A model generated the notes under the pieces. The model saw only the letters and a list, made by a program, of their open reading frames with translations, searched no databases and had not been told where the DNA came from. Of a DNA stretch of 64,000 bases, positions 23,096 through 34,290 are shown in pieces (within the stretch, counting starts at the first letter, position 1; the number at the start of each line of letters is the position of its first letter). The DNA lies in the NCBI GenBank assembly GCA_025766275.1, contig JAFKAC010000026.1, positions 248,001 through 312,000 of the forward strand, read 5' to 3'. Origin of the DNA: Lactarius indigo. Taxonomy: Eukaryota; Basidiomycota; Agaricomycetes; Russulales; Russulaceae. Position numbers and translations under genes: made by a program.

Positions 23096-23882
23096 AAGAC
23101 AGAACGCAGACGGCCGGACCCCATTACACTGTTTATCGCAATGTTCACATATCCGCCACCTTCATAACTTCGCGCGGCTATTGTTGAAACACGGCGTGGA
23201 CGTAAACGCACAAGACAAATCCCAAGCAACCCCGTTACATTTTGCATCCCAGCGTGGGCTTGTTGATGTCGCCGAGGCGCTGCTCGACCACGGGGCAAGC
23301 GCGAATGCGGAAGACATCCGGGGCCAGACACCATTACACCGAGTATCACAGTGCCTAGACCATCCTGGTGAACACTCTTCCCGTGTTGTGCGGCTATTGT
23401 TGGAGCGCGGCGTAAACGTGAACGCACGAGACGAAGAACAGGCAACCCCATTACATTTAGCATCCTACTATGGGAATGCCGGTATCGCAGAGGAGCTACT
23501 TGATCATGGGGCATGGGTTAACGGGGAGGATATCCGAGGCCAAACACCCCTACACCGATTACTACTAGGAAATCACGACTATCACAGTTTCACGAAGGCG
23601 GAGTCGTGGGATCGAAAAAGCTATCCAGACAGAGCTGTTCGCCTCGCACGGCGATTACTGGAGCGCGGCGCGGATGTGAATGCACAAAACGGAGACCACG
23701 AAACCCCGTTACACCTGGCGTCACGTCTTCGGTTACTCGAGATGGCGCGAACCCTTCTTGAGCTCGGTGCCGACATCAATGTGAAGAACTTGGATGGAAA
23801 GTCGGCTTTGCAGCTTGCTTCTGGGAGAAAGAGGAAGGCAATGAAACGATTGTTGTTGGGATGCTCTAACAACCAGGCGTGA
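23096..23882 (+). pseudogene. Ankyrin-repeat remnant of an NLR-like gene
   Basis: Encodes about seven ankyrin repeats (GRTPLHCLSQ, ATPLHFASQRGLVDVAEAL, GQTPLHRVSQ, ATPLHLASYYG, GQTPLHRLLLGN, ETPLHLASRLR, KSALQLASGRK) and ends MKRLLLGCSNNQA. It closely parallels the last repeats and C-terminus of the full gene at 27,173-32,184, including the non-consensus LLGN repeat and the LASGRK-KAMKRLLL end. Its N-terminus, NACHT part and earlier repeats are gone, replaced by the Copia-0 LTR, whose sequence happens to extend the frame upstream. It is a 5'-truncated paralogue, unlikely to be expressed as a sensor. Confidence 0.8.
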
Positions 23883-26800
23883 TAAATAGTCGTGATGGGC
23901 CTGCTCTACGATACATCAGTGTAGAAACGTTGCTTTTTTCGACATATTTAATCAGATACACAGATAGTAGGTAGTAGGTGTATATGGAATGTATTGAAGA
24001 TCTTGCAGGTCACCTCTGCTCGACCTACCCATTCACGAAAACGTTGTCGTTGCCCCTATCGCCGCTCATGACGACCGTGCTCCATCGACAACCCAATAGG
24101 GAGCAAGCGTCAACGCATCCCATGTCACGTAACTTGGTGGGGCTCTAACTGCATGTAGCGTCACCATTGGCGCCTGGTGGCTCACTGGAGAAGATGCAAG
24201 CGCGGGTAATAAATGGCCTGGTCAAACGCCCCACGAGAATGGATGGGGTGAATAACGCCGCAAGGCAGAAACCACCGCACTAGTGCGATGCGCGGCACGC
24301 GGAATTACGTGAGGGAGAAGCGAAGTGTCATCTGTATGGGTCGGCTTAGTCGGGAAAGGAACGAGAAGTAGTGAGTGCCAGTGGCGGCAGATAGAAGACG
24401 CACGTCGAGTATATTTGCCGAATCCTAGCGAGGAATTGCTCGTCAGCCGATGGCTGACCTGCGTCGGGCGCTGTCTGTTGGGAGAAACGAGAGGAGGGCG
24501 AAAGAGGGACTAACGAGGGAGAGTAGTCCTTGGGGGAAAATGGTGTGCTGTGGACTGCGTTGCGCAGTGCTTACGCTTAAAAGTTGGCGAATGGAAACAT
24601 TTTTCGTCCCAGACGAATGTACGAATCTGACTTTTGTCAGTGGAGCCCCGGAGCGGCACGGCCGTGCACTGTGTCGCCCATCTCCGCCATTTCACAAAGG
24701 TAATGCATCGCATGCGTCACAGTGTCACCACCGGAGCCGCCGACACGGAACAAATCATGCAGGAGGAGTAGAGGAGCCCAGGGCAAACGTACGCTGTGAG
24801 AAGACGCATGAGCGAAGAAGTGCGACCACGCAAGTACGGGAAAAACCCCCACGCTTTTCATCTGCTCAGCGCTCGGCGCATGGGACATTGTCACCCTCTC
24901 CACCAGCTACACTATCGCTGCCCTCTCTTTCGCCCAAACGAATATGCCAGACATAGATTTCACATCCGGGGATGAGTGGAACAGATATTGGTTGCCATAT
25001 ACTATACTCACCTGTTTCGGTTTCCTCCCTCACACAGACTGCCAGGACATGTAAACATTGGGTTGCGTAGCCGACGCGTCGTGGAGGCAAAGACGATGTC
25101 GGTCATGGATCGAGCCGGAAATGCGGACCAAGGTCAGTGTCCTTGGATTTCCAGGATTCGGTGCCAATGGTTGGCTGGGGACCCGATGCCTGGCAGAGGC
25201 AAGAAGAGGCCTACCAAATGGCAGATAAGGTGATTACTCGTTGAGTAGATGTACAGAGAGTAAAGAAGACCATTTGAATGCCATTCCATTATGTGAGAGA
25301 GAACCAGAACGGGAGAGACAACGCACTCTTCAACGGACCAAGCTAATAAATAAATACGGGAGCCCTGCTTCTGGAGTGCCGATGTTGGGTCGGAGAACAA
25401 CGGTAAGAATTGCGGAGAGGAGGTAGCCTATTCCTATTTTCAGGTGAGCAATGAGAGGGAACAGCCCTATTTTAGCTTAGATTGCTTGATTAGAACCGAC
25501 ATGACACTCGTCGAACGAGAAGATGGTGGTCTGTCGGAGGGACGGTTTGGCCCGCGGACACCGGTTGTTGCATTCAAATGAGATCCCGCTTTTAAATACA
25601 ATAGCTAATTCACTTATAAGTTATTTATAACCTTCCCACGACAATTCCCGTTCACATAGGCTCCAGCTCTACTTCTTACATTACAACGTGTGCGACGAGT
25701 AACTACCGCTGTAAAACAAGCTGTATAACACATGTATCGTGGTTTGAGGTGGCTGCAATGGCATCGATAGGACAAAACGTTTTTGGGACCGTCGAACGTT
25801 GAAGACTTGTGCTGATCTGCGATAACGTTAACTTAATTGGAACGCACCCGACTTACCTATCCCCAGGCCATGGAGAGTAATACCGACCCACAAAGTAATT
25901 CAGATGTGACGACGCCATATCCTCTGGTATGCAACTTCTTTCGTGTTCATGACCCCATTTCCCTCCTGCCGTAAGCCCGACCGGCACCAGCAAGTACCAA
26001 AGATAACTCGCAACGTACCGTTCAGACTTGCGAAAAACAAGATGAGTCGTGGGCTTGCTATGGCTGCGGTCACCGCGGCTGCCACAGGTGGAGAGATGTC
26101 GTGCGGTGTCAAGACGACCGTGTGACCTTCGAGCCCTTCCACTTTTGCGCGGACGAAACTTCTACGTCATGCGAGAGCTTGATCTGTGGTATTCCGTCAT
26201 GGCACCACCCGGGGAGAGCCGCGGGAAACCTGAAGCCCCGTGAACTCGTATGCTCACCCATACGTCCTTGGTGGCACCCTGCCTGATCAGAGCACCCCAG
26301 AAATCCGTCAAGAGCAGCGTGGATTGGGAATGATATGCGGGATCGCTCGACGTGGAGGTGCCGGCAGCAGCTGCTAGCGATTGGAAGATAATGGGTGAGA
26401 AGGAGCAAGGAGGGTCGACAATCATCGCGTGATGGGATGTTGTTTTCGCTTAAGTTTACAAATACATAGGAATTCTGGCACGGAACATAATGTCTACAAA
26501 CGCAGGCCCGTGTCACTCCGGTGATTGATTGAAACAAACAAAGCATGAGGGTTGACACGTTGACGTCCTTGAGGATAATCGTGAACAAAACTCAGAGGTC
26601 ACCCTGGTACGCACCTAAAAGTCTGATCCCGGCCGTTGTCCTCGCTCGTGGTGACCATCACTCGCTCTACCACTCCTTTGGTGCGCGCAACACCTAGTGA
26701 GCGTATATGCTCTCCTCCAGTCGGTCGCAAGACTGTTCTTGCAGAGTACCAATGGCCTCCGATGACCACCTTCCGACTGGGGTATCCTGGTATTGGTGCT
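23883..26800. repeat. Segmental duplication, NLR downstream flank copy A
   Basis: Starts with GGGCCTGCTCTACGA-like text right after the ankyrin stop codon and shares ordered blocks with copies B (32,185-33,310) and C (34,291-36,670). Examples are CATTCACGAA-ACGTTGTCG, AGCGCT-C-GCG-ATGGGACATTG, and the end block around 26,550-26,700 (CACCCTGGTACGCACCT, GCTCGTGGTGACC). It holds a Cys-rich coding-like block at 26,045-26,170. No intact gene was recognised. Confidence 0.6.
25870..26125 (+). other. Possible two-exon Cys-rich mini-gene in copy A
   Basis: An ATG at 25,870 opens MESNTDPQSNSDVTTPYPL up to a GTATGC donor. After an acceptor TTCAG near 26,027 the text reads TCEKQDESWACYGCGHRGC then HRWRDVVRC, ending at a TGA. 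Copy C (about 35,925-36,005) retains CYGC and HCGCQRW in the same spacing but lacks the first exon. The C-x2-C pattern with a His suggests a small zinc-binding fold, but the evidence is thin and it may be a relic. Confidence 0.2.
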
Positions 26801-27172
26801 GGCAATTCGAGTTGAGGGGCCAGTGCCTTAAATTCCTACGAGGGCTGGACGAATGCTTTCAGACCACAGATGGGACGCGTACAACAGATGCGCACTAGAG
26901 GGACAGTAGTAAGATGCCATTCACATCTGTGAGAGGAAACGAACGGGAACGAAGGGGGGAGAGAAAAGGCGTGTTGAGGACTTTGAGAAGGGGCCACGGG
27001 ATCTGGTTGAACCGGTCCGGATACTGATGAGCGCCTGTTTCAATCAAACCGTCATGCGTGCTGTGCGAAAGGCTGTGCGCGCTACCTACGCACGTTCCCA
27101 CCTGAGAAACGTGGCCCTCGGCTCGCATTTTCGACCTACACTCTTATCGAACTCAAAGTCACCAGAAATACG
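26801..27172 (+). promoter_or_regulatory. Upstream region of the NLR-like gene
   Basis: The 370 bases before the NLR start codon hold no gene. Copy-A flank homology runs to about 26,700, so the next gene's promoter lies directly behind the previous unit's 3' flank, as in a tandem array. No clear TATA box was seen. Confidence 0.3.
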
Positions 27173-30100
27173 ATGTCAACCAGTCTCCAGCCGTCTTCCT
27201 CCACTCCAAACTTGCACCCGATCTTCGAGAAGGTTCTCAAAGAGTACAAGAAGAAGACCAGAAAGGAACTTTCTACCCACCCACTCGCAGCGGAGATACG
27301 AGGCTGTGATTCAATTGAGGCCATCCTCACCGTACTTCAAGGGAAAGCCAACGAACTCAATCAATCTCAGAGCAGCGACGAGCGACTCACAAAATGGCTT
27401 ACGCCAACCGTGAATGTCCTCAACGCGCTCTCTTCCACCCTTGGCGAGGGCGTTGGCACAGTAAGTCCCAGCGTATTACCTGACTATCGCTTGTGTCCTA
27501 ACGTCAATTTCAGGTATTTCCTCCAACCAAAATTATATTTTCCGCGATGAGTATCCTCCTCGTAGTGAGTTGACCCTCCGCGTAGGCTTTGATAACCCAT
27601 GATAACCCCCCATTTCCAATAGGCAGCAAAGGGTACCGCCGCGAACCGCGATGTGCTTATCGAGCTCTTCGAGAGAATCGAAAACTTTTTTGTACGCCTC
27701 CAGACCCACATCGAAGTCCCGCCAACAGCACAGATGGCGAATGTGATGGGGAAAGTTATGGCTGAAGTGCTTTCTATGCTTGCGGTCGCGACGAAGGTGA
27801 TGTACCAAAGCCGAAAGAGTTAGTCCACCTTCGCTGCCGAGCTTTCCCTCGCTGAAATTCGCCCAGAAACATTTCTTAAGAGGCTTGTGGGAAGGAACGA
27901 TATCGAGGACGCGTTGGTGAAGTTGGATAAATTAGAACAGGGAGAGCTCCGGATGGTGTCTGCGCAAGTGTTAAAGGACACCAGTGATCTCAAGGACGCC
28001 ACGAGTGATATCAAGGACGGTGCGTAGCTCTTTTGTCTTACGGTACAATCAATACTGAACCTCTTCGGATTAGATACGAAGGAAACAAAAGTGATGGTCC
28101 AGCAGATCGTCGGCGATGTTTCCTCCCGCGAATGTTCGTATTGTCACAACCTCACCACGAATAATTGTAGAAGCTCACATGCCAATCGTAGGGGAGCGGC
28201 TTCGAGGATGGCTCACCCCGCCTGATCCATCGACAAACCACGCCAACGCGTGCAGCACGCAGCACGAGAGAACCGCTGCCTGGGTTTTCGACGAGCTTGT
28301 ATTTAAGGAGTGGGAGTCGTCCGAGCCGGGATCGTTGTTGTGGATTCACGGGAAGGGTACGAATGCTCTCACCGCGGTGTTCACATCTCAATGACTACTC
28401 CTGCTTTCGTAGCCGGTTCGGGGAAGAGCATCCTCTGGTCTGCCGTCCTTTTTTTTTCTCCGCACACAGATTTTTATATCCTCTATTAGCTCTGCAATCA
28501 TTCAGCATGTCGTCACTCTACGCGACGCCGGGTCGGCCTCCGTCGCCTATTTCTATTTCGATTTTAGAGACGTCGACAAGAAGGATTGCCGCAACCTCGT
28601 TTCTTCACTTCTAATACAACTTTCTTCTCGGTCCAAACCCTGTCTCGACTTACTCTCCCACGTCTATTCAACCTATAGCGATGGCAAGGAACGACCCGGT
28701 GAACGTACTTTGGTGAAATGCCTCAAAGACATGCTCATGGCGCTATCTGCGTCTCAACTCCCCACTTACATCATCCTTGACGCCCTTGACGAATGTCCCA
28801 ACACGTTCGGAATACCAACTCCGCGAGGACATATCCTCGGGCTTGTAGCAGATCTTGTTGACCTCCGCCTTCCGAATTTACACATATGTATAACTAGTCG
28901 GCCGGAAAGTGACATCCGGACCGCTCTCGAACCTTTGACATCGGGCCACTTCTCCCTTCATGACCAACCTGGACAAAAGAAAGACATCTCTGAATACGTC
29001 AGCTCTGTTGTTCAATCCGACCCCCAAGTGAAGAGATGGCGAGAAGATGACAGAAAATTGGTTATTGATAAGCTCTCGGAGAAAGCCGATGGCATGTAAG
29101 CCGGTTTTTAGTCCTTCCCGGTACTTCCTCTTGTGTTGATATTGGTCGCATAGGTTCCGCTGGGTTTTTTGTCAGCTGGAGATGTTGAGGCATTGTCTCG
29201 CTCCCAGTCTTCGGCGTCAACTAAATGAACTGCCAAAAAGCCTGGACGAGACGTACGAACGGGTGCTAAAGGAGATCGAGTCGACGAACCAAGGCCGCCA
29301 TGCGCGCCGTCTGCTGCAGTGCCTTGCCGTGGCTATGCGACCGCTTTATGTTGAGGAGCTCGCAGAGGTGCTTGCGTTTGACCTCGATGCGACCAAGGCG
29401 GAAATCCCGGCGTTTCATGCGGAGTGGCGATGGGAAGACCAAGAACAAGCAGTGTTGTCCGCCTGTTCGAGCCTGATTGTCATCGTTGGCCGAGATGATT
29501 CCCGGGTTGTCCAATTTTCGCATTTTTCCGTGAAGGAATACCTCACATCGGATCGTCTTGCCGCCGCAAGTGGAGATGTCTCACGATATCACATTGTCCC
29601 GGAACCCGCGCATTTGATACTTGCTCAGGCCTGCCTTGGGGTTCTACTCGGTTTGGATAATTGCGTCGCCAAAGACAGTGAAGAGGGCAGCAACAGCAAC
29701 AAGGCCTGGACCACTCCGCTGCTTGGGTATGCTGCCGGGCACTGGGCTTCGCACGCCCAGGTCGGGAACGTGTCATCACGCCTGAAAGACGCGATGGAGA
29801 CCCTCTTTGACTCAGACAAGCCATATTTTTTGTCATGGAAACGGATACACGACATATACCCTTATACACTCAGCAACGAATATCGCCCAACCAACCCCCT
29901 ATACTACGCTGCCCTCTGCGGGTTCTATGGCCTAGCTCAGTGTCTCATCGCCAAACATCCAGACCAAGTAAATCACGACGGTAGTCAGTATAACTCACCC
30001 CTAGCCGCCACACTTTTGGGGAAACACGTCCAGGTTGCGAATCTCCTACTTGAGCACGGCGCGCATGTTCATGTTCGGGGAAACCCCCCACTTTGCCACG

Positions 30101-32184
30101 CAATCGAATCCTCAGATGACGCCCGTGTCAATGCCGTGCAGTTTCTACTTAGACACGGCGCACATGTGAACGCTGGGCGGAAGAATCTCCGGACTCCTCT
30201 GCATTTGGCAGCGAATGTGGGAGACCCAGAGGTGGTTCGGATATTACTCGAACACGGCGCAGATGTCGATCTTCGGGACGACTATGGCCAAGTTCCGTTG
30301 CACCTAGTGTCAACCAGCGAGCGCGAGTTTAGGAGGGACGAAGGTGGCGAACGTTCGATTATTGCGCGGTTATTAGTGGAACGCTGCGCGGACGTGAACG
30401 CAAGAGATAAGGACGGCGCTACCCCGTTGCACTTCGCATCATACCATTGGCGGCTCGAGATTACCCGGCTGCTGCTCGGCCGTGGCGCCAACACCAACGT
30501 ATCAAATGCCCAAGGCCGGAACCCACTGCATGAGCTGTCGCGACGCAACCAAAATGCTTACGCTGATGGGTCGCGAGAAAAACCAAGCGGAGTTAAACTT
30601 CAGAACGTTCTCAGCATCGCAAAGCTTTTACTGGAGCATGGCGTGGACGTAAATGCACTAGATGAAGATTACGCAACCCCATTACACGTCGCATCCTCTT
30701 GCGGTATGCTTGAGATCACGCGACTGCTGCTCGACCATGGTGCAAAAGCCGACGCGAAGAATGTACTAGGCCAGACCCCTCTCCACTTAGTATCTCAAAG
30801 CGAGTCTTTCGCCTGCGAAGATCCCGATATCGCACAGTTATTACTCGAGCTTGGTGCGGATGTGAACGCGCGAGATAAGGACCAGGCTACCCCTTTACAT
30901 TTCGCATGCTCCCATGGGAACTTCGAGACCGCGCTGCTGTTGCTCGATCATGGCGCAGAAGTTAACGCGCAGAATGTTGATTGCCAGACACCTTTACACC
31001 GAATCGGAGTTCCACAGATCTCACATGAAAACCCCAACGACAATCCCCGTGTTACACGGCTAATGTTGGAACGTGGCGCAGACGTGCATGGACGAGACAA
31101 GGACCAGGCGACTCCGTTACATTTGGCATGCTACATGTTGATGTTCGAGACCGCACAGGTGCTGCTCGACCATGGCGCAGAAGCAGACGAAAAGAACGCA
31201 GACGGCCAGACACCATTACACCGAGTACCACAAACCCCAGTCGTTGACGACGAGAGACCCTCCCGTATCACACGGCTGTTGTTGGAGCATGGAGTGGGCG
31301 TAAATGCACTAGACAATTGTCAGGAAACCCCATTACATCTCGCGTGCTCCTATGAGAAATTTGGGGTCGCACAGGTATTGCTCAACCACGGCGCCGAAGT
31401 CAGCGCGCAAAATGCTGACGGCCAGACCCCGTTACACCGAGTATCACAGACCTCACTTTATTACACAGACGACCGTGTCACACGGCTGTTGTTGGATTGT
31501 GGCGCGGACGTAAATGCACGAGACAAGCACCAGGCGACCCCATTACATTTGGCGACTCACAAGTTGTTGTTTAATATTATCCTGGTACTGATCAACCATG
31601 GCGCAGACGCCGACGCACGCAATGCGGACGGCCAGACTCCACTGCACCGAGTATCACAGTATTCGTTCAGTAGCAAATATGACAGTTACTATGCTGCTCA
31701 CGTTGTGCGGATTTTGTTGGAACGCGGTGTGGACGTAAATGCACGAGACAAGGAGAAGGCAACCCCATTACATTTGGCGTCCTACCATGGCTATGTCGAA
31801 GTCGCAGAGGTACTGCTTGACCACGGGGCACAAGCTAATGCAGAAGACATCCGGGGTCAGACCCCATTGTATCAAGTGCTACTGGGCAATCAAAACTACA
31901 AGAGTTACACGATGGGATCACCTAGGAACGACCCAGGCAAAGCTGTTCGTCTCACACAGCGATTCCTGGAGTGCGGTGCGGACGTGAACGCACAAACCAA
32001 GGACCACGAAACGCCATTACACCTGGCGTCACGCCTTCGACTGCACGAGATTGCACGGATCCTTCTCAAGCACGGTGCCGATGTCGATGTGAAGAACTCG
32101 GAGGGCAAGTCCCCATTGGATCTCGCTTCTGGGAGAAAAGGGAAGGGGATGAAACGATTATTGTTGAAATATTCTGCCAAGTGA
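27173..32184 (+). CDS. NLR-like STAND protein: Goodbye domain - NACHT - ankyrin repeats
   Basis: Nine exons join in frame: 27,173-27,460, 27,514-27,564, 27,623-27,796, 27,842-28,019, 28,074-28,133, 28,192-28,356, 28,413-28,437, 28,490-29,095 and 29,154-32,184, giving 1525 aa. Residues 1 to ~190 fit the fungal STAND N-terminal Goodbye domain (HPLAAEIRGCDSIEAILTVL, LTKWLTPTVNVLNALS, ELFERIENFF). The NACHT NTPase starts after WLTPPDPSTNH: Walker A (WIHGK-AGSGKS, ~304-311) is split by an intron, Walker B is YIILDALDEC (~407-416), then ITSRPE, then FRWVFCQLEML and FSHFSVKEYL of the winged-helix region. About 20 ankyrin repeats run from ~763 to the C-terminus, with alternating types (ATPLHLA... and GQTPLHRVSQ...) and very high internal similarity. 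By family it is an intracellular sensor with ATP-driven oligomerisation, used in fungal non-self recognition. Oddity: without the 45-nt intron 27,797-27,841, an in-frame TAG at 27,827-27,829 would stop translation. Confidence 0.85.
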
Positions 32185-33310
32185 ATGTGATACGTAGTAG
32201 TGACGGGCCTGCTCTACGAGGCATTTGTGTAGATAAGTAGCGGAATCGTATTTGTTCGGATACGTAGATTGTATTTAGTCGTCGTTCATAAAGTGTAAAA
32301 GGACATCGCATGAATCACCCTTGCTGACCTGTGCATTCACGAACACGTTGTCGGTCCCTACTATCGCTCGTGATGACCACCTTGCGCTTCATTAGCCCCC
32401 CGCGTAGGCCAGGATCTCAGCGTGCCGGATGTTAGATCACTGGTCAGGCCATTGAGCAGGTCGCATATGACACAACCACTAACGTCCGACAGCTTCACGG
32501 GAAGGGATTGCAAGCGCAGGCGGTAAATGGGAAAGAAGCCGAACGCCTCCGGGAATGGGAGGAACAGTCCCGAAGGGGTAGACAATGGATGCTGCACAAG
32601 ATTCAAAGTGCCGTTCGTATGTCTTATCCATAAGAGGAAAGAAACGAGAAGTGGTGAGAGGGTAGAGAGAGGATAGTGGACACACGTTGAGTATTTTAAC
32701 ATATTTTGCGCCGCATACTTGGACGCATAGTTCGTTGAGCTGACTGGAGTTCTGCGTCTGGGGCATCTGTTCTGGGATAGAGAGGGTTGATGATGGAGTC
32801 AAGGAGGGACTCCGAGTTGTTCGAGGGCTCGGACAAGGGGACAACTTGCCAGTGTGTACCTACATTGGCGAATGTAACAGCCTGAGTATTACCCCAACTT
32901 TTATCTTTTGTCAGGAGAGCTACTCAGGTCTGCAGTGCGCCCCCCTCTGGCATTATGGAAACGTATTCACGCCGCTTGTTTGTCTGACCTCAAGCTGATT
33001 GCTCAGCGCTCAGCGCTCAGCCCTTATACTTTGGCTTGTACGTTCCCGCGCATATGGGACATTGGCACCTTCCTCTCCACCCTGGGCCCCAGCCCCTATC
33101 TCCCCCGACTCCAAACTGTGACAGATGCAGGAACCCCCAGGGATGTAATTAGGTCGTATCTCTGATAGCTGTATAAACGACGGATCTTGCTCTACTAAAT
33201 TTGAGAAACTTGAGACCCGGAATAACCGAATCGGAGATGCGGGCCGAGGTCCTTGGATTTTGGCCGGTCTGAGGCGGAACGAGGCACTCGCGGTGCCTTA
33301 GAGCATTGTT
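32185..33310. repeat. Segmental duplication, NLR downstream flank copy B
   Basis: Begins with GACGGGCCTGCTCTACGAGG after the NLR stop and parallels copies A and C (CATTCACGAACACGTTGTCG, CTCAGCGCTCAGC, ATATGGGACATTGGCACC). Homology fades near 33,310, so copy B is shorter than A and C. No gene was recognised. Confidence 0.55.
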
Positions 33311-34290
33311 TTGAGTGAGCGGACGAGGCGGCACATGCTATTATTCCCTTCTTGCGTGCCGCCACTTGCCCGCCCACTATTCCAACCGGTCTAAAGAACC
33401 GGATCCTTTCTTTTTTTTCACGCCCACCGCTCCCTTTTTCCTTTTGCCATGGAATCGTTTATGAGGATCGCTGTTGTCCCCAACGTTCTTCTGGTCGCCC
33501 CAGGAGGGTTCCCACCTACCCGTCGCGACCTCGCCTCAGAGGCAGAGACCCTCCTTTTCGATCGAGAAGCGCTTCGCGCTTTCGCCCGCTCTCTATACTT
33601 GTTTAACCCCCATATCGCGCGAGGATGAACTCCTTTCGCATGTAGCTACCTACACCGCCTGTACGTACTCTCTGACTGAATACCCAAATAGACCTAGCCG
33701 CGTCCCATTGCGGCACCGTGACTGACTCTTCGTGCGGCACCCCAGCTTTCCCTCACCTCCTCTCCTCAACTGGCGCCGTACCGTCACCTCCATCGTAAAG
33801 CAAAGCTGCGACTCGCAAAAACCACGACCGCAGCTGGAAATGTTTCTCATGAGCTCGCCAATCATCCTCATGTAAAGTTTTCCAGCTCTCGTTGCTCCGC
33901 ACTTCCATACCCCCCAACTTCATCCATGACATCAGAACCAGGTAATCCCGGCGACCCGAGAAGAAGTATCCCAGAAATAGAAGGATATGATCCAAATGTA
34001 GACAAATTGGCGTACCCTTCCACCCGACTGCGATGTATGTGATAGTCCTGATCGTTGCAACTATCCGACCCTTCAACTGTCCTGTCTCCGCGGATTCGTG
34101 ACGCTCCCTACTCACCTAATATGGCCCTAATAAGCTTAGTCAGTAGCTTATGGAACAATCGACGAGAAGTGGTCGCCGCGGGACAAATGGGATCTCAGAC
34201 TGTCACTGTCGTAGTTACTTGTATCCTAGATGCTCTGCGCGTGCGCATACCATTGTGCGGTCAAAAATAACTATATGCCAGTGAGATAGT
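33311..34290. other. Unassigned spacer between flank copies B and C
   Basis: About 1 kb not shared with the other flank copies. It includes one short ATG frame (33,449-33,628) and is otherwise free of recognisable coding sequence. Confidence 0.35.
33449..33628 (+). CDS. Short hypothetical ORF (59 aa)
   Basis: An ATG in a reasonable context (GCCATGG) opens 59 codons starting MESFMRIAVVPNVLLVAPGG and ending LFNPHIARG. No domain, signal peptide or homologue was recognised. The length is compatible with chance, and no splice continuation was confirmed. Confidence 0.15.
   Translation: MESFMRIAVVPNVLLVAPGGFPPTRRDLASEAETLLFDREALRAFARSLYLFNPHIARG

Noticed and set aside
30600..32100. Regularly spaced repeats that might suggest a CRISPR-like array
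   Set aside because: They are in-frame ankyrin codons with diverged spacing in a eukaryotic gene.
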